Shown here: positions 31,776 to 42,237 of the stretch, piece by piece
Numbering within the stretch: the first letter of the stretch is position 1
Layout of the letters: the number at the start of each line of letters is the position of its first letter
Notes under the pieces: model-generated
Told to the model about the DNA's origin: nothing
The model's input: the letters and a program-made list of their open reading frames with translations, nothing else
Database searches by the model: none
Source: Marinobacter sp. Arc7-DN-1
GTDB taxonomy: Bacteria > Pseudomonadota > Gammaproteobacteria > Pseudomonadales > Oleiphilaceae
Direction: 5' to 3'
DNA: 64,000 bases
Assembly (NCBI RefSeq): GCF_003441595.1
Contig: NZ_CP031848.1
Location: forward strand, 1 to 64,000
Position numbers and translations under genes: made by a program

Positions 31776-32634
31776 CGCACCTGCAGATCAGGCTAACCCC
31801 GGCACGGCAGCCGGACGTGTGCTGGTGCTGCTGGATGGCTCCAGAATGAGTTGCGCCGCACTGGAGGCAGCGGCAGAAATTGCTGCGAATACAGGTGCCG
31901 ATGTGCTGGGTGTGTTCGTTGAGGAACTGAACCTGCTGCGCAGTGCGGGCTATGGTTTTGCCAGAGAGGTCGGCTCGGAGTCCGGCGTCAGCCGGCCCTT
32001 TGATCCGACCGAGCTTGAGCAGCGCATGCAGAGGTTGGCTAGCCGGGCTCGTCGTGCTCTTGCTGGCGCCGTGGCCCACTACGGTGGCCGGCATACTCTG
32101 AGCATTGCCCGTGGTAGTGTTGTTGAAGAGGTGCTCGCGCTGGCGGGGCCCCAGGATCTTCTGGTTCTTGGTCGAGTTGGCTGGTCCTCGGCACCGGGGG
32201 CGCGGCTGGGCTCCACTGCGAGGGGCCTTCTTCGCAGGTCGCCGGGCAGGGTATTGCTCTGGTGTGAAAGACGGGTTTTGCCACAGGGTAGGGTTGTGGT
32301 CTTTCTCAATGACCACGAGGATGCAAATCGCCGCGCTATCAGGGCGACGGCAGAGGCTGTCAGGCATTCCCATCAGCCTGTGACGCTGTTACTGGGTTCG
32401 GATTCGGAGATGCCACCGGAAGCCTTTCAGGCCATCAGGCAGGACCTCGGTATTCGGGAGTCAGACCTTCGTGTACGGTCGCTTCCAGCGACCGATCCTG
32501 TTACCGTTGCCCAGGTTTTGCGTCAGGAGAAGGCGGCCCAGCTGGTGCTCAGCCGGGAATGTACCTTGCTTCGGGAACCCGGCGCGGAGCAGCTGCTGGA
32601 GGCCCTGAATCTTCCGGTAACGGTCACTCCATGA
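31768..32634 (+). CDS. Universal-stress-protein-like protein
   Basis: The 288-residue protein has a first Usp-like fold (RVLVLLDGSRMSCAALEAAAEIAANTGADVLGVFVEE, then LLVLGRVGWSS, TARGLLRRSPGRVLLW) and a second half that repeats the fold more weakly (RVVVFLNDHEDANRRAIRAT). The GTG at 31768, overlapping the protease stop, fits a coupled start with GGGGGCAAGGAC upstream; ATG 31729 is possible. Function unknown beyond nucleotide-binding-fold similarity. Confidence 0.7.
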   Translation: MTDAPADQANPGTAAGRVLVLLDGSRMSCAALEAAAEIAANTGADVLGVFVEELNLLRSAGYGFAREVGSESGVSRPFDPTELEQRMQRLASRARRALAGAVAHYGGRHTLSIARGSVVEEVLALAGPQDLLVLGRVGWSSAPGARLGSTARGLLRRSPGRVLLWCERRVLPQGRVVVFLNDHEDANRRAIRATAEAVRHSHQPVTLLLGSDSEMPPEAFQAIRQDLGIRESDLRVRSLPATDPVTVAQVLRQEKAAQLVLSRECTLLREPGAEQLLEALNLPVTVTP

Positions 32635-32668
32635 AAGCCCCTCGTTTTTCGAAAGGTCAGATTCTCTG

Positions 32669-33394
32669 ATGTTCCCGGATATTCTCTACATTGTTGGTCT
32701 AACCATTCTTGCCGGTGCCTGCATTCCACTGGGCGGTTTGCTTGCCAGTTTTGAGCGGATCGGCCCCAATTGGCTGGAAGAGGAGTTCCGCCATTTCCTG
32801 ATTGCTCTGGGTGGTGGCATCTTGCTTGGGGCGGTTTCGGTGGTTCTGATCCCGGAAGGCCAATCCAGTATGGGGGACTCTATTTGGGCAATCCCTGCCA
32901 TTATCGCCGGCGGGCTTCTGTTCTTTGTTATTGAACGTATTCTGGGCCTGCAGCGCCGGGACTCCCCGCAGCTGATGGGTGTGATGCTGGATTTCATTCC
33001 GGAAGCGACCGCGCTGGGCGGGCTTGCGGTGGTGAGTCCTGAAACCGCAGTGCTCATGGCGGTACTGATTGCGATGCAGAATCTGCCCGAAGGGTTCAAC
33101 GCCTATCGGGAGATATCCAGTCTGCCGGGTTATACTTCCCGGAAAACTCTGGGATTCATGGGCTGCCTCGTGATTACGGGGCCGCTGGCCGGCTTGCTCG
33201 GATATTTCTTCCTGTCTGAGCGCCCCATTGCGTTGGGCGCGATCATGTTGGTGGCTTCGGGCGGTATTCTCTACCTGATTTTTCAGGATATCGCTCCGCA
33301 ATCCAGGCTCGAGCACCACTGGGGCCCACCACTGGGAGCCGTGGTGGGTTTCTGCATGGCGCTGTTCAGTCATGACCTCTTGGGCCAGGTCTGA
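32669..33394 (+). CDS. ZIP-family metal transporter
   Basis: The 241-residue inner-membrane protein has about eight hydrophobic segments and ZIP-type metal-site signatures: VLIPEGQ (TM2), MLDFIPEATALGGLAV (TM4) and MQNLPEGFNAYREI (TM5). It probably imports zinc or other divalent metal. It is 34 bases after the Usp-like gene and may be the last gene of the amrB run. It ends convergently with the FtsH-like gene, with nine bases between the stops. Confidence 0.88.
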   Translation: MFPDILYIVGLTILAGACIPLGGLLASFERIGPNWLEEEFRHFLIALGGGILLGAVSVVLIPEGQSSMGDSIWAIPAIIAGGLLFFVIERILGLQRRDSPQLMGVMLDFIPEATALGGLAVVSPETAVLMAVLIAMQNLPEGFNAYREISSLPGYTSRKTLGFMGCLVITGPLAGLLGYFFLSERPIALGAIMLVASGGILYLIFQDIAPQSRLEHHWGPPLGAVVGFCMALFSHDLLGQV

Positions 33395-33403
33395 CCCGGC
33401 CGG

Positions 33404-35314
33404 TCAGGCAATTTTGCGGGCATCTTCCTTGCGGAGGATTTCCTCGACATCCTCAGCAGACAGGGTTTCGTTTTTCAGTACCGCTTTGGCGAGCGCTTCG
33501 AGCTGGTTTCGGTGCTCAGTCAGAAAGTCCAGGGTCGCTTTCTCCAGTGCCAGGAGTTGTGACTGGATTTCCCCATCGATCATTTCTGCCATTTTTTCAC
33601 TGAACTCTCTTGGCAGCCCCATTTCCCGGCCGAGGAATACATGCTCTTCTCCGATGCTCAGGCCGAGGGGGCCGATCTTCTCGCTCATCCCCCACTGGCC
33701 AATCATGCGGCGAATCAGTGTCGTGGCTTCCTTCAGGTCGTTCTGGGCTCCGGTGCTTACTTCGCCATAAACCAGTTTTTCCGCACAGCGACCTCCGAGC
33801 ATTACCTTGATTCGATCCTTCAGATAGCTTTCCGTATAGGTGTAGTGGTCTTCCCTCGGGGTCTGTTCAGTGACACCCATGGCCATGCCGTGAGGAATGA
33901 TAGTGAGCTTGGTGAGCGGGTCGGCGTTGGGCATGTAATAGGCCATGATGGCGTGGCCACATTCGTGATAGGCCACCGCTTTTCGCTCTTCGGGAGACAG
34001 CCGGGCATCCCGCTCCTCGCCAAGGATAATTCGGTCCCGGGCGACCTCAAAGCAGTGGGCGTTCACTTCATGGAGGTTTTCCCGGGCTGCAGTGAGCGCG
34101 GCCTCGTTCACCAGGTTCTTCAGATCTGCGCCGGAGAAACCGATGGTCCGGGCGGCCAGCTGCTCCAGGTCGACATCACTGGCCAGCGGCACCTTGCGAA
34201 CGTGAACCTGCAGGATCGCGGTGCGTGCGTCCTTGTGGGGCCGGTCCAGGGTGACCTTGCGGTCAAACCGGCCCGGGCGAAGCAGAGCGCTGTCCAGAAC
34301 ATCGGGCCGGTTGGTGGCGGCCAGTACCAGAACATTTTCGTGGGCCTCGAAGCCGTCCATTTCGGTCAGGATCTGGTTCAGGGTCTGTTCCCGCTCATCG
34401 TGGCCACCGCCCAGGCCGGCGCCCCGGGAGCGGCCGATGGCGTCCAGCTCGTCGATGAAGATCAGAGCTGGCGCTTCCTTCCGGGCTTCCTGGAACATAT
34501 CCCGCACCCGGGCCGCGCCCACACCCACGAACATTTCAATAAATTCCGAGGCGCTGATGCTGTAAAAGGGCACTTCTGCTTCGCCGGCGATGGCCCTGGC
34601 CAGCAGGGTCTTGCCGGTGCCAGGCGGGCCAACCAGCAGAACACCCTTGGGCATAATGGCGCCCAGGGCCCGATATTTTTCGGGGGATTTCAGGAAGTCG
34701 ATAATCTCCGCGATTTCCCGCTTGGCAGACTCGATGCCGGCCACATCATCGAGTGTGGCTGTAGAGGTTTCCTTGCGGGCTCTCCGGGCCTTCGAGCGGC
34801 TGAAATCAAAGGGGCCGCCCCCCTGGGCCATACGCTTCTGAGCTGCGCCCCAGAACCAGAACATCAGCGCCAGCAGCAGTATCCAGGGCAGGAATCCACG
34901 AATCAGCTCCTGCCACCAGGGCAGGCCCGAGGGCATCGCCCTGATGGTCACCTGGCGTTCCTCCAGCAGGCTCAGCAGCGAGGGATCTTCCATGGGCGGG
35001 CGTATGGTGTGAAACCCCGGCGTGCTTGCCTTGGACGGGTTGTCAGAACTGAATGACGCCGCGCCACTGTCGGTAAACAGGCCGGTAATAGCCTCTTCCT
35101 TGAGTGTGACTTCTGAAACCTGATCGTTCACCACCGCGGTTTTGAAGTCGGAATAGGCCAGTTCCTGAAGCCGTGGCTGCCCACCGTCCTGCAGCCAGAG
35201 CACCATCAGGAAAATGGCGGCACTGAGCCACAGGAACGAGTACTGGTTGGGTATCGCCGGTTGCGGATTGTTCTCCGGCTTTTGCGGATTGCCTGGCCCG
35301 TTCGGTGCTGTCAT
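33404..35314 (-). CDS. FtsH-like ATP-dependent zinc metalloprotease
   Basis: The 636-residue membrane protease has two N-terminal membrane helices (~26-42 and ~141-159) around a periplasmic domain. An AAA+ module follows with GPPGTGKT (Walker A), IFIDELDAIG (Walker B) and ATNRPDVLDSALLRPGRFDR (second region of homology), then a metalloprotease with HECGH and a later Asp. Start ATG 35314 overlaps the stop of the small upstream gene. The location beside a YkoF-like gene rather than rlmE/folP suggests that this is a second FtsH paralog, which cannot be tested here. Confidence 0.92.
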   Translation of the reverse strand: MTAPNGPGNPQKPENNPQPAIPNQYSFLWLSAAIFLMVLWLQDGGQPRLQELAYSDFKTAVVNDQVSEVTLKEEAITGLFTDSGAASFSSDNPSKASTPGFHTIRPPMEDPSLLSLLEERQVTIRAMPSGLPWWQELIRGFLPWILLLALMFWFWGAAQKRMAQGGGPFDFSRSKARRARKETSTATLDDVAGIESAKREIAEIIDFLKSPEKYRALGAIMPKGVLLVGPPGTGKTLLARAIAGEAEVPFYSISASEFIEMFVGVGAARVRDMFQEARKEAPALIFIDELDAIGRSRGAGLGGGHDEREQTLNQILTEMDGFEAHENVLVLAATNRPDVLDSALLRPGRFDRKVTLDRPHKDARTAILQVHVRKVPLASDVDLEQLAARTIGFSGADLKNLVNEAALTAARENLHEVNAHCFEVARDRIILGEERDARLSPEERKAVAYHECGHAIMAYYMPNADPLTKLTIIPHGMAMGVTEQTPREDHYTYTESYLKDRIKVMLGGRCAEKLVYGEVSTGAQNDLKEATTLIRRMIGQWGMSEKIGPLGLSIGEEHVFLGREMGLPREFSEKMAEMIDGEIQSQLLALEKATLDFLTEHRNQLEALAKAVLKNETLSAEDVEEILRKEDARKIA

Positions 35315-35559
35315 TTCGGTCTCCGGTCGCCCTCCATGATCTTTGCCACGAAGACGGATTTGCCGTAAGTCTCGAATGACCATTTCATGGTATCCGAGAG
35401 AACCTTCATAACCTCATCATAGCCGCCGAAAATTTCCGTGCTCATGCGCCCGGGATAAACTTCCAGCCCGGTTTGCTCGAGCCGGGCGATGAGGTCCCGT
35501 ATAGGCTGTTTATACTCTTCTTTCAGGGGATAACAGCTTAGTTGTACAGAAAGATACAT
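35311..35559 (-). CDS. YkoF/thiamine-binding-like small protein
   Basis: The 82-residue single-domain protein has SVQLSCYPLKEEYKQPIRDL and later GYDEVMKVLSDTMKWSFETYGKSVFVAKI, matching the small alpha/beta domain of the thiamine-binding/YkoF-like families. A ligand cannot be assigned. ATG 35559 has GGAGGCATT upstream. The stop overlaps the ftsH-like start by four bases, so they form a two-gene operon. Confidence 0.7.
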   Translation of the reverse strand: MYLSVQLSCYPLKEEYKQPIRDLIARLEQTGLEVYPGRMSTEIFGGYDEVMKVLSDTMKWSFETYGKSVFVAKIMEGDRRPK

Positions 35560-35601
35560 AATGCCTCCGGTCAGGTCAGTGACCCTGGTCAATTACGGTC
35601 A

Positions 35602-37365
35602 TCAGTAGCCCATGGCTGATGATGTGCTTCGCCTTGGATCTGCGCCACCGTACAGAGTACCGTCTTCATCAATCATAATACTCTGGATGGCGCCCATTGC
35701 CGAACCACGGACAACGGTGTGGCCCCGATCTTCCAGCAGGCGAATTGTGTCCGGGCTGATGCCCTGCTCAATGCGAATCTCATCCGGCAGCCACTGATGG
35801 TGCATTCGCGGCACGCTTACCGCCGTCTGGATGTTCATGCCATGATCAATCACATTCAGGATCACCTGCAAGGTGGTGGTAATAATCCGCGAGCCCCCCG
35901 GGCTGCCCGTTACCAGCACATTTTTGCCGTCCTTCCTGACGATGGTGGGCGACATGGAGCTCAGCATGCGTTTGCCGGGCTCAACCTTGTTGGCTTCACC
36001 GCCGATCAACCCGTAAGCGTTAGGCACGCCCGGCCTGGCGCTGAAATCATCCATTTCATTGTTGAGCAGAAAACCGGCACCTTCGACCGTGATACCGGAG
36101 CCATAACTGAAATTGATGGTGTAGGTGTTAGAGACCGCGTTGCCCCATTTGTCCACCACCGAGAAGTGGGTGGTTTCGGGGCTTTCCCAGGCGGCCGGCT
36201 GGCCGGGATTGATGTCGCTGGCAGGGCGGGCTTTTTCTGAATTAATGGTTTTTCGGAGTTCTTCTGCATAGCCCTTGCTGGTAAGGCCTTCCAGGGGTAC
36301 GTCTACGTAGTCGGTATCGCCGAGGTATTTCGAGCGATCGGCGTAGGCCAGCTTCATGGCTTCGGCCATGTGATGAATCGCATCGGCCGAATTATGGCCG
36401 AAGTCGGCCATCGGAAAGCCTTCCAGAATGTTGAGGATCTGGACAATGTGAGTGCCGCCGGAGGAGGGCGGCGACATGGAAAAGATATCGTACCCGCGAT
36501 AGGTACCGTGAACTGGAGTGCGGACCTCCGGGCGATAGTCTTTCAGATCCTCAAGGGTGATCGGGCCGCCGTGCCGGGCCATTTCGTCGGCGATCAGCCT
36601 GGCGGTTTCGCCCGCGTAAAAGCCTTTTACGCCGTGATCCGCAATCCGCTGCAGGGTGTCCGCCAGTTCCGGCTGGTGAAACCGCTCGCCAGGCTGCCAG
36701 GCGCTGCCATCCGGCCTATAAAAGGTGGCAAGAGTGGCGGGCCAGCGTTCGAGCCTTTCACGGGCCTGTTCCAGGCCTTCGGTAAAGCGGTGGGGGACAA
36801 TAAATCCTTCCCGGGCCAGTCTGATGGCCGGAGCCAGTGCCCGTTCCAGGGAGATAGTGCCGTGGCGCTCCAGCGCCAGCGCAAGGCCGGCCACGGTTCC
36901 GGGGACACCTGCGGCCAGATGGGTGAAGCGGCTGCGATCGCGGACCACATTGCCGGATTTGTCCTGAAACATCGTCTCTGTAGCGGCGGCGGGCGCTTTC
37001 TCGCGGTAATCAATGGCTTCCGGCTCTGAGCCATCGCCTCTGGATATCAGCATGAAACCGCCGCCGCCAATGTTGCCGGAGCGGGGCTGGGTTACTGCCA
37101 GGGCAAATCCGGCCGTGACCGCGGCATCAACTGCGTTGCCTCCGTCCCTGAGTACGTCCAGGGCCACTTCGGTGGCCAGGGTGTGGCTGGTTGCTACCAT
37201 GCCCTGTTTCGCGGTGGCGGGGTGAAACCGTTCTCCCTCGAGAATGGCCTGCCCGAACGCCGGCCCGATAACCACAAGAAAGGCGAGGGTCGTTGCAATC
37301 GAAAGGCGGCCTGAGCGTGCTCTGGCGAGGTTTTTGGTTGTGTGTTGGTAGAGGTCTCTGCCCAT
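35602..37365 (-). CDS. Gamma-glutamyltransferase
   Basis: The 587-residue periplasmic proenzyme hydrolyses or transfers the gamma-glutamyl group of glutathione. A signal peptide is visible (about residues 20-39, LSIATTLAFLVVIGPAFGQA). Conserved PRSGNIGGGGFML lies in the large subunit, with the autocleavage/nucleophile threonine in TTHFSVVD and small-subunit motifs GSGITVEGAGFLLNNEMDDF and GSPGGSRIITT. Divergent from purU. Confidence 0.95.
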   Translation of the reverse strand: MGRDLYQHTTKNLARARSGRLSIATTLAFLVVIGPAFGQAILEGERFHPATAKQGMVATSHTLATEVALDVLRDGGNAVDAAVTAGFALAVTQPRSGNIGGGGFMLISRGDGSEPEAIDYREKAPAAATETMFQDKSGNVVRDRSRFTHLAAGVPGTVAGLALALERHGTISLERALAPAIRLAREGFIVPHRFTEGLEQARERLERWPATLATFYRPDGSAWQPGERFHQPELADTLQRIADHGVKGFYAGETARLIADEMARHGGPITLEDLKDYRPEVRTPVHGTYRGYDIFSMSPPSSGGTHIVQILNILEGFPMADFGHNSADAIHHMAEAMKLAYADRSKYLGDTDYVDVPLEGLTSKGYAEELRKTINSEKARPASDINPGQPAAWESPETTHFSVVDKWGNAVSNTYTINFSYGSGITVEGAGFLLNNEMDDFSARPGVPNAYGLIGGEANKVEPGKRMLSSMSPTIVRKDGKNVLVTGSPGGSRIITTTLQVILNVIDHGMNIQTAVSVPRMHHQWLPDEIRIEQGISPDTIRLLEDRGHTVVRGSAMGAIQSIMIDEDGTLYGGADPRRSTSSAMGY

Positions 37366-37508
37366 ATCTCCATTCCTCGTTTCTGGCGTTCAGATAGGCT
37401 ATGATAGCCGGTCATTTTCATAGGTGCGTATCGTTAACCTGCCGTTAATGCCGGTGGTGATTCCCCGACGCACCTGCTTTCCCGGGTTTCAGTTAAGGAA
37501 AGGCTTTC

Positions 37509-38363
37509 ATGGAGCATACCTATCGTCTTGTGATTTCCTGCCCCGATCGGGTGGGAATTGTCGCCAAGGTGAGTAATTTTCTGTCGACATACAATGGCTG
37601 GATTACCGAGGCGAGTCACCACTCGGACACCCATACCGGCTGGTTTTTCATGCGGCACGAAATCAAGGCCAGCTCGATTCCGTTTGGCCTGGATCAGTTC
37701 CGTGCCGCGTTCGAGCCCATTGCCCGTGAATTCAATATGCACTGGCACATTGCCGATTCGGCCCAGCCGAAGAAAGTCATCCTGATGTGCAGCAAGGAAT
37801 CCCACTGTGTGGCAGATCTGCTGTACCGGTGGCACAGCAAGGAGATCAATGCCGAGATCGTGGCGGTGATTTCCAACCACGATGACCTTCGCAGAATGGT
37901 GGAATGGCACGAGATTCCTTACCACCACGTGCCAGTCAGCAAGGAAAACAAAGCAGATGCCTTCGCCCACATCAATGACCTCTTCCACAAATACGAAGTG
38001 GATGTGGTGGTGCTGGCCCGGTACATGCAGATCCTTCCGGGCGAACTGTGTGAAAAATACGCTGGCAAGGTGATTAACATCCACCACAGCTTCCTGCCGT
38101 CTTTTGCCGGTGCCCGCCCCTACCACCAGGCCTACAGCCGGGGAGTAAAGCTGATTGGCGCGACCTGCCACTACGTGACCCAGGACCTCGACGAGGGCCC
38201 GATCATCGAGCAGGACGTCATCCGCATCACCCACAGTGACTCCATTGAGGATATGGTTCGCCTGGGCAAGGACGTGGAAAAGAACGTGCTGGCCCGCGGT
38301 CTGCGTTCGCACATCGAAGACCGGGTGATTACCTTCGAAAACAAGACTGTGGTGTTTGATTAG
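37509..38363 (+). CDS. Formyltetrahydrofolate deformylase
   Basis: The 284-residue enzyme releases formate and tetrahydrofolate from 10-formyl-THF, supplying formate for purine synthesis and balancing one-carbon pools. It has an N-terminal ACT domain (LVISCPDRVGIVAKVSNFL, ~6-80) and a C-terminal formyltransferase-like domain with INIHHSFLPSFAGARPYHQA and the Asp motif in YVTQDLDEGPIIEQD. RBS AAGGAAAGGCTTTC precedes the ATG. Confidence 0.96.
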   Translation: MEHTYRLVISCPDRVGIVAKVSNFLSTYNGWITEASHHSDTHTGWFFMRHEIKASSIPFGLDQFRAAFEPIAREFNMHWHIADSAQPKKVILMCSKESHCVADLLYRWHSKEINAEIVAVISNHDDLRRMVEWHEIPYHHVPVSKENKADAFAHINDLFHKYEVDVVVLARYMQILPGELCEKYAGKVINIHHSFLPSFAGARPYHQAYSRGVKLIGATCHYVTQDLDEGPIIEQDVIRITHSDSIEDMVRLGKDVEKNVLARGLRSHIEDRVITFENKTVVFD

Positions 38364-38489
38364 GGCTGCCTCACAGTTGCCCCGGAAAGGGTGCGACTGT
38401 GATAGACTTGGCGGCTTGTTGAAGCATAACTATGGGGCCCGGACACGGCTCCGATACGACTTCCAGATAACGCAAAGGAACCTTTCTCG

Positions 38490-41102
38490 ATGGGTGAGTT
38501 AGCCAAAGAGATCCTGCCGGTCAATATTGAAGACGAGTTAAAACAGTCCTACCTCGATTACGCCATGAGCGTTATCGTCGGGCGGGCGCTTCCGGATGTG
38601 AGGGATGGCCTCAAGCCGGTTCACCGCCGTGTTCTGTTCGCCATGTCCGAACTGAACAACGACTGGAACAAAGCCTACAAGAAGTCCGCCCGTGTGGTGG
38701 GTGACGTTATCGGTAAATATCACCCTCACGGTGACTCTGCGGTTTACGACACCATCGTACGTATGGCCCAGCCGTTCTCGCTGCGCTACCCGCTGGTAGA
38801 CGGCCAGGGCAACTTCGGTTCCATTGATGGTGATAACGCCGCAGCCATGCGTTACACCGAGATTCGCATGGAGAAGATCGCCCACTCCCTGCTGGCGGAT
38901 CTGGACAAGGAAACCGTCGATTTCGTTGATAACTATGACGGCACCGAGCGGATCCCCGAGGTTCTGCCTACCCGGGTTCCGAACCTGCTGGTGAATGGTT
39001 CCTCCGGTATTGCCGTGGGAATGGCCACCAATATTCCGCCCCACAACCTGACGGAAGTGGTCAACGGCTGCCTGGCGTTGATTGACAATCCGGATCTTAC
39101 TATTGATGAGCTGATGGGCTTCATTCCCGGCCCTGACTTCCCGACCGAGGGTATCATCAATGGCCGTGCGGGCATTGTCGAGGCCTATCGCACCGGCCGT
39201 GGCCGCATCTATGTCCGTGCCCGTCATGAAATCGAGCACGATAACAAAACCAATCGCGACGCTGTCATTATCACCGAGCTGCCGTATCAGCTGAACAAGG
39301 CTCGCCTGATCGAAAAGATCGCCGAGCTGGTGAAAGAGAAGCGCCTCGAGGGTATTACCGAACTGCGGGATGAATCCAACAAGGAAGGTATCCGGGTTGT
39401 GATCGAACTGCGCCGGGGCGAAAATCCGGATGTGGTGGTCAATAACCTGTTCGCCCACACCCAGTTGCAGACGGTGTTTGGTATCAACATGGTGGCGCTG
39501 ATCAATGGCGAGCCTAAAACGCTGAACCTCAAGCAGATGCTCGATGCGTTCGTGCGCCACCGCCGTGAGGTGGTTACCCGCCGGACTATCTATGAGCTGC
39601 GCAAGGCCCGCGAACGTGGCCATATCCTCGAAGGCCTCACGGTTGCGCTGGCCAACATCGATGAGATGATCGAACTGATCAAGGCCTCGCCCAGTTCGGT
39701 GGAAGCCAAAGAAAAGCTGATGGCCAAGGGCTGGGCCCCGGGCGATGTCCTGGCCATGCTGGAGCGTGCCGGCGAAGACGCCTGTCGCCCGGACGACCTG
39801 CCGGAAATCTATGGCCTGCGTAGCGGCCTGTACTACCTGTCTCCGGAGCAGACCCAGGCGATCCTGGATATGCGTCTGCACCGCCTGACCGGCCTTGAAA
39901 CCGAGAAGCTGCAGAACGAATACAAGGACATCCTTGAAAAGATTGCCGGCCTGCTGGAAATTCTGGGCGACCCGGACCGCCTGATGCAGGTTATTCGTGA
40001 AGAACTGGAAGCGGTTGTTTCCGAATTCGGTGATGAGCGCCGTACCGAGATCACCAGTTCCCAGCGTGATCTGACGATTGCAGACCTGATTGACGAAGAA
40101 GATCTCGTGGTCACCATTTCCCACAGCGGTTACGCCAAGACCCAGGCCGTGGAAGATTACCAGGCACAGCGCCGTGGTGGCCGGGGCAAGGCCGCAACCT
40201 CCATGAAGGACGAAGACTTCGTTGAGAAGTTGCTCGTCGCCAATTCCCACGACACCATTCTGTGCTTCTCGAACCGCGGCAAGGTCTACTGGTTGCGGGT
40301 GTTCGAGATTCCGCGGGCCAGCCGGGCTTCCCGCGGTCGTCCGATGGTCAACATCCTGCCACTGGAAGAGGGTGAGCGTATCACCACCTTCCTGCCAGTA
40401 CGTGACTATCCGGAAGACCAGTTTGTGCTGATGGCCACCTCTAACGGTGTGGTCAAGAAAACCCCGCTGCCGAACTTCTCACGTCCGCGCAGCAGCGGCC
40501 TGATTGCCCTGTCCCTTGATGAAGGCGATACCCTGATTGGCGCTGCCATTACCGAGGGCGACGCCGAAGTCATGCTGTTCTCCACTGCCGGCAAGGCCGT
40601 TCGCTTTGCCGAGGGGGCGGTGCGTCCGATGAGCCGGACAGCCCGCGGTGTTCGCGGTATCAGGATGCCGGAAGGTCACCACGTGGTGTCCCTGATTATT
40701 CCGCAGGAAGGCGGTGTGATTCTGACCGCCAGTGAGAACGGTTACGGCAAGCGTACCGCCATCGACGAATTCCCGACCTATGGCCGGGGCAGCCAGGGCG
40801 TTATTGCCATGCAGTGCTCTGAGCGGAACGGCAACCTGGTAACAGCCCTGCAGCTGTTTGATGGTGATGAAATGATGCTGATTTCGGATAAGGGTACACT
40901 GGTGCGGACTCGTACCGACGAAGTGTCCGTTCTGAGCCGGAACACTCAGGGTGTGCGTCTGATCAAGCTTGGTCAGGAAGATGAGCGCCTGGTAGGCGTA
41001 GAGCGCATTGCTGAAACCGATGACGAAGCACTTGACGGTGAAGGCGAAGACGCAGCGACAGACAGCAGCACGGAAGAAGGTGAAGGTGCCGGCGAAGAAT
41101 AA
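38490..41102 (+). CDS. DNA gyrase subunit A
   Basis: The 870-residue DNA-cleaving subunit of gyrase has active-site Tyr122 (AAMRYTE) and residues Ser83 and Asp87 (GDSAVYD) at the quinolone site, the usual sensitive forms. The GyrA box QRRGGRGK and the beta-pinwheel C-terminal domain are present, with a Glu/Asp/Gly-rich acidic tail (~835-870). RBS AAAGGAACC precedes the ATG. It is first in the gyrA-serC-pheA-hisC-tyrA/aroA-cmk-rpsA order known from Pseudomonas relatives. Confidence 0.99.
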   Translation: MGELAKEILPVNIEDELKQSYLDYAMSVIVGRALPDVRDGLKPVHRRVLFAMSELNNDWNKAYKKSARVVGDVIGKYHPHGDSAVYDTIVRMAQPFSLRYPLVDGQGNFGSIDGDNAAAMRYTEIRMEKIAHSLLADLDKETVDFVDNYDGTERIPEVLPTRVPNLLVNGSSGIAVGMATNIPPHNLTEVVNGCLALIDNPDLTIDELMGFIPGPDFPTEGIINGRAGIVEAYRTGRGRIYVRARHEIEHDNKTNRDAVIITELPYQLNKARLIEKIAELVKEKRLEGITELRDESNKEGIRVVIELRRGENPDVVVNNLFAHTQLQTVFGINMVALINGEPKTLNLKQMLDAFVRHRREVVTRRTIYELRKARERGHILEGLTVALANIDEMIELIKASPSSVEAKEKLMAKGWAPGDVLAMLERAGEDACRPDDLPEIYGLRSGLYYLSPEQTQAILDMRLHRLTGLETEKLQNEYKDILEKIAGLLEILGDPDRLMQVIREELEAVVSEFGDERRTEITSSQRDLTIADLIDEEDLVVTISHSGYAKTQAVEDYQAQRRGGRGKAATSMKDEDFVEKLLVANSHDTILCFSNRGKVYWLRVFEIPRASRASRGRPMVNILPLEEGERITTFLPVRDYPEDQFVLMATSNGVVKKTPLPNFSRPRSSGLIALSLDEGDTLIGAAITEGDAEVMLFSTAGKAVRFAEGAVRPMSRTARGVRGIRMPEGHHVVSLIIPQEGGVILTASENGYGKRTAIDEFPTYGRGSQGVIAMQCSERNGNLVTALQLFDGDEMMLISDKGTLVRTRTDEVSVLSRNTQGVRLIKLGQEDERLVGVERIAETDDEALDGEGEDAATDSSTEEGEGAGEE

Positions 41103-41152
41103 GCCGGCCCTGCCATAGACAGATTCAGCAAGACTTGAGAGATCACAGCAAC

Positions 41153-42235
41153 ATGAGCAGGGCGTATAATTTTTGTGCAGGCCCGGCAACCTTGCCGGAA
41201 AGCGTGCTTCGTCAGGCGCGGGATGAAATGCTCGACTGGCGCGGTACCGGCATGTCGGTGATGGAAATGAGCCATCGCAGCGACGAGTTTGTCCGGATTG
41301 CCGAAACTGCAGAAAAAGATCTGCGTGAACTGGCCGGCGTGTCGGACGATTACGCCGTTCTCTTTATGCAGGGTGGGGCGTCCAGCCAGTTTTCCACCAT
41401 TCCCCTGAACCTGCTGGGTGAAAAAAACGCTGCTGACTATGTGAATACGGGCATCTGGTCCAAGAAAGCCATTGCCGAGGCGAGCCGCTATGGCACTGTG
41501 AACGTGGTGGCCAGCTCGGAAGACAGCGGTTTTGCCACGATTCCTGACCAGTCCTCCTGGCAGACCAGTGCAGATGCAGCGTACCTGCACTACACGCCGA
41601 ACGAGACCATTGGCGGTCTGGAGTTCGACTTTGTTCCGGAGAGCCCGTCGGTCCCGCTGGTGGCGGATATGTCCTCATCCATGCTTTCCCGGCCGGTGGA
41701 CGTTTCCAGGTTTGGCGTGATCTACGCCGGCGCCCAGAAAAACATCGGCCCCTCGGGCCTGGTGGTGGTCATTATCCGCAAGGATCTGCTGGGTAAGGCC
41801 CGCAGGGAGACCCCCACCATGATGAACTATCAGGTGATTGCCGATAACGGGTCCATGTACAACACCCCCGCGACCTATTCCTGGTATCTGGCGGGCCTGG
41901 TGTTCCAGTGGCTGAAAGAGCAGGGTGGTGTAACGGCCATGGGTGAAGTGAACCTGCGCAAGGCCAGAAAGCTCTATGGGTTCATCGACACCAATGATTT
42001 CTACGCCAACCCCATTGAACCGCGTTTCCGGTCCTGGATGAACGTGCCGTTTACCCTGGCAGACGACGCCTTGAACGGTGAATTCCTGAAAGGAGCCAAT
42101 GCCCGTGGCCTGCTGAACCTGGCCGGCCACCGCTCGGTGGGTGGTATGCGGGCGAGTATTTACAACGCGATGCCCGAGGCTGGTGTTGATGCGCTGATCG
42201 AATATATGACTGAATTTGCGAAGGAGCGTGGCTGA
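41153..42235 (+). CDS. Phosphoserine aminotransferase
   Basis: The 360-residue PLP enzyme makes phosphoserine for serine synthesis and also serves pyridoxine synthesis. Typical are YNFCAGPATLPESVL at the start, MQGGASSQFS, and the PLP lysine in YAGAQKNIGPSG. ATG 41153 is chosen because the mature family start is MSRAYNFCAGP. It lies 50 bases after gyrA and two bases before pheA. Confidence 0.97.
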   Translation: MSRAYNFCAGPATLPESVLRQARDEMLDWRGTGMSVMEMSHRSDEFVRIAETAEKDLRELAGVSDDYAVLFMQGGASSQFSTIPLNLLGEKNAADYVNTGIWSKKAIAEASRYGTVNVVASSEDSGFATIPDQSSWQTSADAAYLHYTPNETIGGLEFDFVPESPSVPLVADMSSSMLSRPVDVSRFGVIYAGAQKNIGPSGLVVVIIRKDLLGKARRETPTMMNYQVIADNGSMYNTPATYSWYLAGLVFQWLKEQGGVTAMGEVNLRKARKLYGFIDTNDFYANPIEPRFRSWMNVPFTLADDALNGEFLKGANARGLLNLAGHRSVGGMRASIYNAMPEAGVDALIEYMTEFAKERG

Positions 42236-42237
42236 CC

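Noticed and set aside
33641..35056. 471-aa open frame antisense to the FtsH-like gene
   Set aside because: Opposite-strand shadow of a well-supported protease gene.
38538..40250. 570-aa open frame antisense to gyrA
   Set aside because: It is a shadow of gyrA in a GC-rich gene with strong codon bias; no recognisable domain and no own start signals.
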